Source: Desulfobacterales bacterium
Lineage (GTDB): Bacteria; Desulfobacterota; Desulfobacteria; Desulfobacterales; C00003106
Direction of reading: 5' to 3'
DNA length: 7,224 nt
NCBI GenBank assembly: GCA_030613165.1
Contig: JAUWMN010000075.1
Span: 1 to 7,224 of the forward strand
Part shown: one piece after another, positions 6,476 to 7,224 of the stretch
Layout: each line of letters opens with the position of its first letter
How positions within the stretch are numbered: position 1 is the stretch's first letter
Notes under the pieces: model-generated
Told to the model about the DNA's origin: nothing
The model's input: only the letters and a program-made list of their open reading frames with translations
Database searches by the model: none
Position numbers and translations under genes: made by a program

Positions 6476-6925
6476 ATGGTTCTTTTAGAAAGAAATCTTC
6501 ATAAACGCCTGCAGGAGATGTGTGATTGTTATCTTGAAACGGATTATAAAAAAGAACTGATGATCATAAGCGAACAGGGGGTCTCGGGGGATGTGACCGG
6601 CGATGTGACCGAAGTCGCTCTCAAATATCTGGCCCTTGCCATTTTATATGCCTTGGAAGAGCGGGCCAGGAGACTTTTTATAGGCAAGGCTGATGGAGCA
6701 ATTATATCGTATATAGACAATGATCAACGGCACACGCTCCCTGAGCCTTCTCAGGACATCACCAATGAAGTTCTTGATATCATAAGAGAGATTACCCATC
6801 TTGAATCTGAAGATGCCACAGAGCCCTTTTCTCTTGGAATCAGAGAAAGCCGAATAGAACTCCAGATAGATGTTCACAGGGAAGCTGGTGAGGAACACAT
6901 TGTATTGAAGTTCCCCGCACTTTAA
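6476..6925 (+). CDS. Conserved-looking cytoplasmic protein of unknown function (149 aa)
   Basis: I cannot name the family. The start is secure: AAGGAGGT sits five bases upstream. The protein opens with a helical stretch containing CDCYLETDY (residues about 16-24), then a second helix ALKYLALAILYALEERARR (about 48-66) that is amphipathic rather than membrane-spanning. The C-terminal half alternates acidic helices (EPSQDITNEVLDIIREITHLE) with beta-type strands (SRIELQIDVHRE, EHIVLKFPAL). It is acidic, and there is no signal peptide or lipobox. A 12-base in-frame tandem duplication encodes GDVTGDVT near residues 38-45, just before the second helix. It stands alone: divergent from the helicase gene and convergent with the methyltransferase gene, with the last bases of the two reading frames overlapping. 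The layout of an N-terminal helical part and a strand-rich tail suggests a small regulatory or binding protein, but that is only an impression. Confidence 0.85.
   Translation: MVLLERNLHKRLQEMCDCYLETDYKKELMIISEQGVSGDVTGDVTEVALKYLALAILYALEERARRLFIGKADGAIISYIDNDQRHTLPEPSQDITNEVLDIIREITHLESEDATEPFSLGIRESRIELQIDVHREAGEEHIVLKFPAL
6587..6610 (+). repeat. 12-base in-frame tandem duplication inside the 149-aa protein gene
   Basis: GGGGATGTGACC (6587-6598) is followed directly by GGCGATGTGACC (6599-6610), differing at one base. Each copy encodes GDVT. The multiple of three keeps the frame; it looks like a slippage duplication. Confidence 0.75.
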
Positions 6926-7224
6926 ATGCTGCCGGTCAGAAGTGTCAGGTTCAGGCCGCCGTGGTAGAGAGGGTGGTGCGTCACCGTTTTGAAAGGGACT
7001 TTTTTCAATAAACATCGTTCCGGGACAATGAGGGCGAATTTCCAGCCTGTATAGGTATTTTTCAGTTTCTCGCATATTTTTACAAAGAACTGTGCAATCT
7101 TTTTTTGATCGCCGACGCGGATGCCATAGGGAGGATTCAGGACTACGAGCCCTGTTTGATCCGTAAAATCAGCAGGAGAGATGTGGAAAAAATCGTTGCG
7201 GCCGACTTGAATTAACGGAGAAAG
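6922..7224 (-). CDS. RlmL/UPF0020-type RNA methyltransferase, C-terminal part (runs off right edge)
   Basis: The frame enters from the right edge and ends at TAA (6924-6922), leaving 100 residues. They carry the S-adenosylmethionine-dependent methyltransferase motif IV, LVVLNPPYGIRVG, with NPPYG at 7125-7111. Just before it is a DFFHISP segment and after it a helix and strand (IAQFFVKICEKLK, WKFALIVPE), typical of the UPF0020 / THUMP-associated rRNA methyltransferase fold. Family members such as RlmL methylate the exocyclic N2 of a guanine in 23S rRNA in the cytoplasm; NPPY is the usual catalytic signature of amino-group methylation. The N-terminal THUMP domain, if present, lies outside the window, so the exact enzyme (RlmL-like or another member) cannot be fixed and no symbol is given. 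The end LLTGSI is a normal short tail. The gene converges on the 149-aa gene: its stop (6922-6924) overlaps that gene's stop (6923-6925), leaving no room for a separate terminator. Confidence 0.85.
   Translation of the reverse strand, partial: LSPLIQVGRNDFFHISPADFTDQTGLVVLNPPYGIRVGDQKKIAQFFVKICEKLKNTYTGWKFALIVPERCLLKKVPFKTVTHHPLYHGGLNLTLLTGSI

Noticed and set aside
6644..7075. 143-codon minus-strand frame across the right convergent junction
   Set aside because: It runs in a different frame from the NPPYG methyltransferase and antisense to the well-supported 149-aa gene.

Overview
The window (7,224 bases, moderate GC with AT-rich gaps) reads as a fragment of a Gram-negative bacterial chromosome. 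A lipoprotein with a lipobox, a long HrpA-type helicase with the DUF3418-like tail, and small Cys-rich and uncharacterised proteins whose style I associate with Desulfobacterota/Deltaproteobacteria point that way. The lineage is an inference from protein style and non-coding repeats, not a database match.

Layout. (1) 1-1198, minus: 5' part of a bifunctional homocysteine S-methyltransferase / methylenetetrahydrofolate reductase, running off the left edge. (2) 1199-1348: short divergent promoter gap. (3) 1349-1636, plus: 95-aa protein with eight cysteines, probably a zinc-binding protein. (4) 1645-1843: AGTGCCTAAAGT-type repeats ending in a perfect 32-bp inverted repeat around a 112-bp centre, a MITE-like element. 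(5) 1864-2286, plus: small lipoprotein. (6) 2284-2417: a second, unrelated MITE-like element with 16-bp perfect terminal inverted repeats; its two TGA ends are the stop codons of the two convergent genes beside it. (7) 2415 to about 6170, minus: HrpA-like DEAH-box RNA helicase with all helicase motifs but no ordinary start codon upstream of the Walker A motif. (8) about 6171-6475: AT-rich non-coding gap with promoter-like boxes. (9) 6476-6925, plus: conserved-looking protein of unknown function with a strong ribosome binding site. (10) 6922-7224, minus: C-terminal 100 residues of an NPPYG-type RNA methyltransferase, overlapping the preceding stop codon by a few bases.

The genes do not form one operon: orientations alternate (minus, plus, plus, minus, plus, minus). 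Two gene products act on RNA or ribosomes (the helicase and the methyltransferase), and one belongs to methionine/one-carbon metabolism. I see no defence system, phage, CRISPR array or RNA gene. The points most worth a second look are the two non-autonomous repeat elements that bracket the lipoprotein gene, the element that supplies two stop codons at once, and the missing start of the helicase gene, which has an in-frame ATG followed six codons later by TGA.
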